Below are positions 62,684 to 64,000 of a stretch of 64,000 nt of DNA, in pieces; within the stretch, counting starts at the first letter, position 1; each line of letters opens with the position of its first letter. Source of the stretch: Comamonadaceae bacterium 2FH (GTDB lineage: Bacteria > Pseudomonadota > Gammaproteobacteria > Burkholderiales > Burkholderiaceae_C). The stretch is from assembly GCA_005503335.1 (NCBI GenBank), contig SCMQ01000018.1:1-64000 (forward strand), written 5' to 3'. The notes below the pieces were generated by a model. The model saw only the letters and a list, made by a program, of their open reading frames with translations, searched no databases and was not told the DNA's origin. A program made the position numbers and the translations under genes.

Positions 62684-63604
62684 ATGCACGACAGCAAGTC
62701 CAAGTCCGTTGCCATCCAGGGCGCGCTGATCGCAGCCATGGCGGTCTGGGGCCTGAACGTGGCGGCGGTGAAGGCGTTGACACAGTCCTTCGATCCCACG
62801 ACGCTTGCCGCCGTACGGATGGCCGTGGCATGTGCTGCGTTGACAGGCCTTGTGATGTGGAAACGCTGTGCCTTGGCCAGCTATTCCGGAAGGCAATTCG
62901 CGGCAGTTGTCATCTGCGGGGTGTTGATGGTGTACCTCAACCAGATCCTGTTCGCAGAAGGGCTGCTGCGGTCAACCGCAACGAATGGCGCTCTGATCAT
63001 GGCCTTGAGTCCATTGGTCTCCGCGGTCCTGGCTGCCACCGCGTTTGGCGAGCGTCTGACGCTGCAGCGCATGTGCGGCGTCGTACTGGGTTTTGCAGGA
63101 GTCGCGGCGGTGGTACTCAGCCACCCCGGCGCTGGGCTTTCCAGAGCGGGTGTCGGCGACCTGATGCTGGTGGGTGCGGTCGTTAGCTTTGCAAGTGGCG
63201 GTGCGATCGTGCAGCGGCTAACACAGCAGTTTCACCCACTCGCGATCAGTTGGTCCATCTACATGGTGGGTGCCTCGCTGCTCATCGGTCAGACGGTGCT
63301 GGAAGGGGCCGCTTTCAGCTGGTCGGCTTTGTTCCCCGGCTGGTGGGCGTGGGCCTTGGTCCTGTTTTCAGGTGTGATGGCCACGGCCGTATCGAACCTG
63401 ATCTGGAACGGCGCGATCGCAAGGATTGGCGTCGCCCGTACAGCCGTGTTTCTGTATTGGGTGCCCGTATTTGGCGTCGCGTTCGCCGCGTTATTTCTTG
63501 GCGAGCGACTCACGTTGTGGCATTTCGTAGGTTTTTCGGCGGTCATGGGCGGCACCTATCTGGGAAGCAGGAGGCAAGCCGCCGGGCCGGTCATCTCTCC
63601 GTAG
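62684..63604 (+). CDS. EamA/DMT-family transporter
   Basis: 306 residues with ten predicted helices in two EamA repeats (AVWGLNVAAVKALTQSFDPT first, LVGAVVSFASGGAIVQRLTQ second). Drug/metabolite transporters usually export amino acids or small metabolites. It lies 5 bases after the MFS gene and so is in the same transcript. Confidence 0.83.
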   Translation: MHDSKSKSVAIQGALIAAMAVWGLNVAAVKALTQSFDPTTLAAVRMAVACAALTGLVMWKRCALASYSGRQFAAVVICGVLMVYLNQILFAEGLLRSTATNGALIMALSPLVSAVLAATAFGERLTLQRMCGVVLGFAGVAAVVLSHPGAGLSRAGVGDLMLVGAVVSFASGGAIVQRLTQQFHPLAISWSIYMVGASLLIGQTVLEGAAFSWSALFPGWWAWALVLFSGVMATAVSNLIWNGAIARIGVARTAVFLYWVPVFGVAFAALFLGERLTLWHFVGFSAVMGGTYLGSRRQAAGPVISP

Positions 63605-63627
63605 TCACGTAACTTGAGCCATCTCAA

Positions 63628-64000
63628 ATGACAAATCAGGATTCCATGCTGTTCACGCCACTTCCGCTGCGAGAAGTGGTGCTCAAGAATCGAATTGTGA
63701 TCTCGCCGATGTGCCAGCATGCGGCGCAGGGCGGCCATGCCACGCCCTGGCACCTGGTTCACCTTGGCAAGTTTGCGCTCGGCGGCGCCGGGCTCATCCT
63801 GACCGAAAGCACGGCGGTCGATCCAAGAGGCCGGATCGGAACGGCTGATCTCGGACTCTGGAACGACAGCCACATCGAGCCGCTCAAGGGGGTCGTGGAC
63901 TTCGCTCATGCCCATGGCGCCGCCATTGGCGTCCAGCTCGCACATGCGGGCCGAAAGAGCGGCAGCCAGCCCTTGTGGGAGGGCGGCGCAGCCCTGAGCG
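63628..64000 (+). CDS. Old Yellow Enzyme family NADH:flavin oxidoreductase, partial
   Basis: The first 124 residues are visible; the gene runs off the window. YqjM/OYE features: LFTPLPLREVVLKNRIVISPMCQ with the flavin-tuning Cys, LVHLGKFALGGAGLILTEST, and the active-site VQLAHAGRKSG. These enzymes reduce enoates or related unsaturated compounds with FMN. Start is ATG 63628 (MTNQDS) or ATG 63646 (MLFTPL), the latter having AGGA upstream. Likely the next gene of the catabolic cluster. Confidence 0.85.
   Translation, partial: MTNQDSMLFTPLPLREVVLKNRIVISPMCQHAAQGGHATPWHLVHLGKFALGGAGLILTESTAVDPRGRIGTADLGLWNDSHIEPLKGVVDFAHAHGAAIGVQLAHAGRKSGSQPLWEGGAALS

Overview
The window looks like a chromosomal stretch of a high-GC betaproteobacterium of the Comamonadaceae type. 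Indicators are dense GC-rich coding, four orphan periplasmic Bug (TctC-family) binding proteins, two TRAP transporters, a UraD-AllC fusion, and dispersed repeats of a kind I associate with Acidovorax/Comamonas/Delftia relatives. No rRNA, tRNA, CRISPR array or insertion-sequence transposase was seen. Genus is not claimed.

Region 1 (about 0.1-16.8 kb) is a ureide and hydantoin catabolism block. On the minus strand lie dctA with a GntR regulator, an NCS1 (allantoin/hydantoin-type) permease with a hydantoin/allantoin racemase and a second GntR regulator, and the operon gntR-puuE-uraD/allC-M20 hydrolase. Then come a TonB-like lipoprotein, xdhC, a second racemase with a fourth-type GntR, and a divergent hydantoinase followed by a third racemase-like gene. 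Between the NCS1 unit and the allantoin operon is a 0.6 kb composite repeat (5776-6347); a related 84-bp style repeat is inserted in frame inside the uraD/allC gene.

Region 2 (16.8-28.5 kb) is transport and amide/ureide accessory: TRAP system 1 (16818-19652), a nucleoside deaminase, a Bug protein, an IclR regulator, TRAP system 2 (22249-25261), an amidase, a hydratase-family protein and a second PuuE-like deacetylase.

Region 3 (28.5-33.8 kb) is a partial beta-ketoadipate (catechol branch) set: enol-lactonase, LysR, cycloisomerase, muconolactone isomerase and two Bug proteins, without a ring-cleaving dioxygenase. It is followed by a deaminase pseudogene fused to a repeat fragment and by a structured leader before an NCS2 purine permease (34648-36150) and an orphan BMP lipoprotein. 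Two ion antiporters follow (37.3-39.6 kb).

Region 4 (39.7-48.8 kb) holds the glycerate pathway gcl-hyi-glxR-ttuD with a divergent LysR gene, then a tartrate/malate-type dehydrogenase with another LysR gene and a Bug protein. With region 1 this gives purine -> allantoin -> allantoate -> glyoxylate -> glycerate. Xanthine dehydrogenase subunits, urate oxidase, HIU hydrolase and ureidoglycolate lyase are not in the window.

Region 5 (48.8-64 kb) starts with a Crp/Fnr regulator behind an FNR-like box and a FAD oxidoreductase. It then holds an IclR-controlled catabolic cluster: KstD-like flavoprotein, SDR, Liv ABC transporter with a LivM-LivG fusion, an MBL-fold protein lacking one metal site, fumarylacetoacetase, MFS and DMT transporters, and an Old Yellow Enzyme that runs off the end. 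No known pathway accounts for this combination, and it is the best candidate for an undescribed degradation system here.

Shared TGTATACA-type palindromes before the NCS1 permease, dctA and the allantoin operon, and a related split site before the NCS2 permease, suggest one GntR-controlled ureide/purine regulon.
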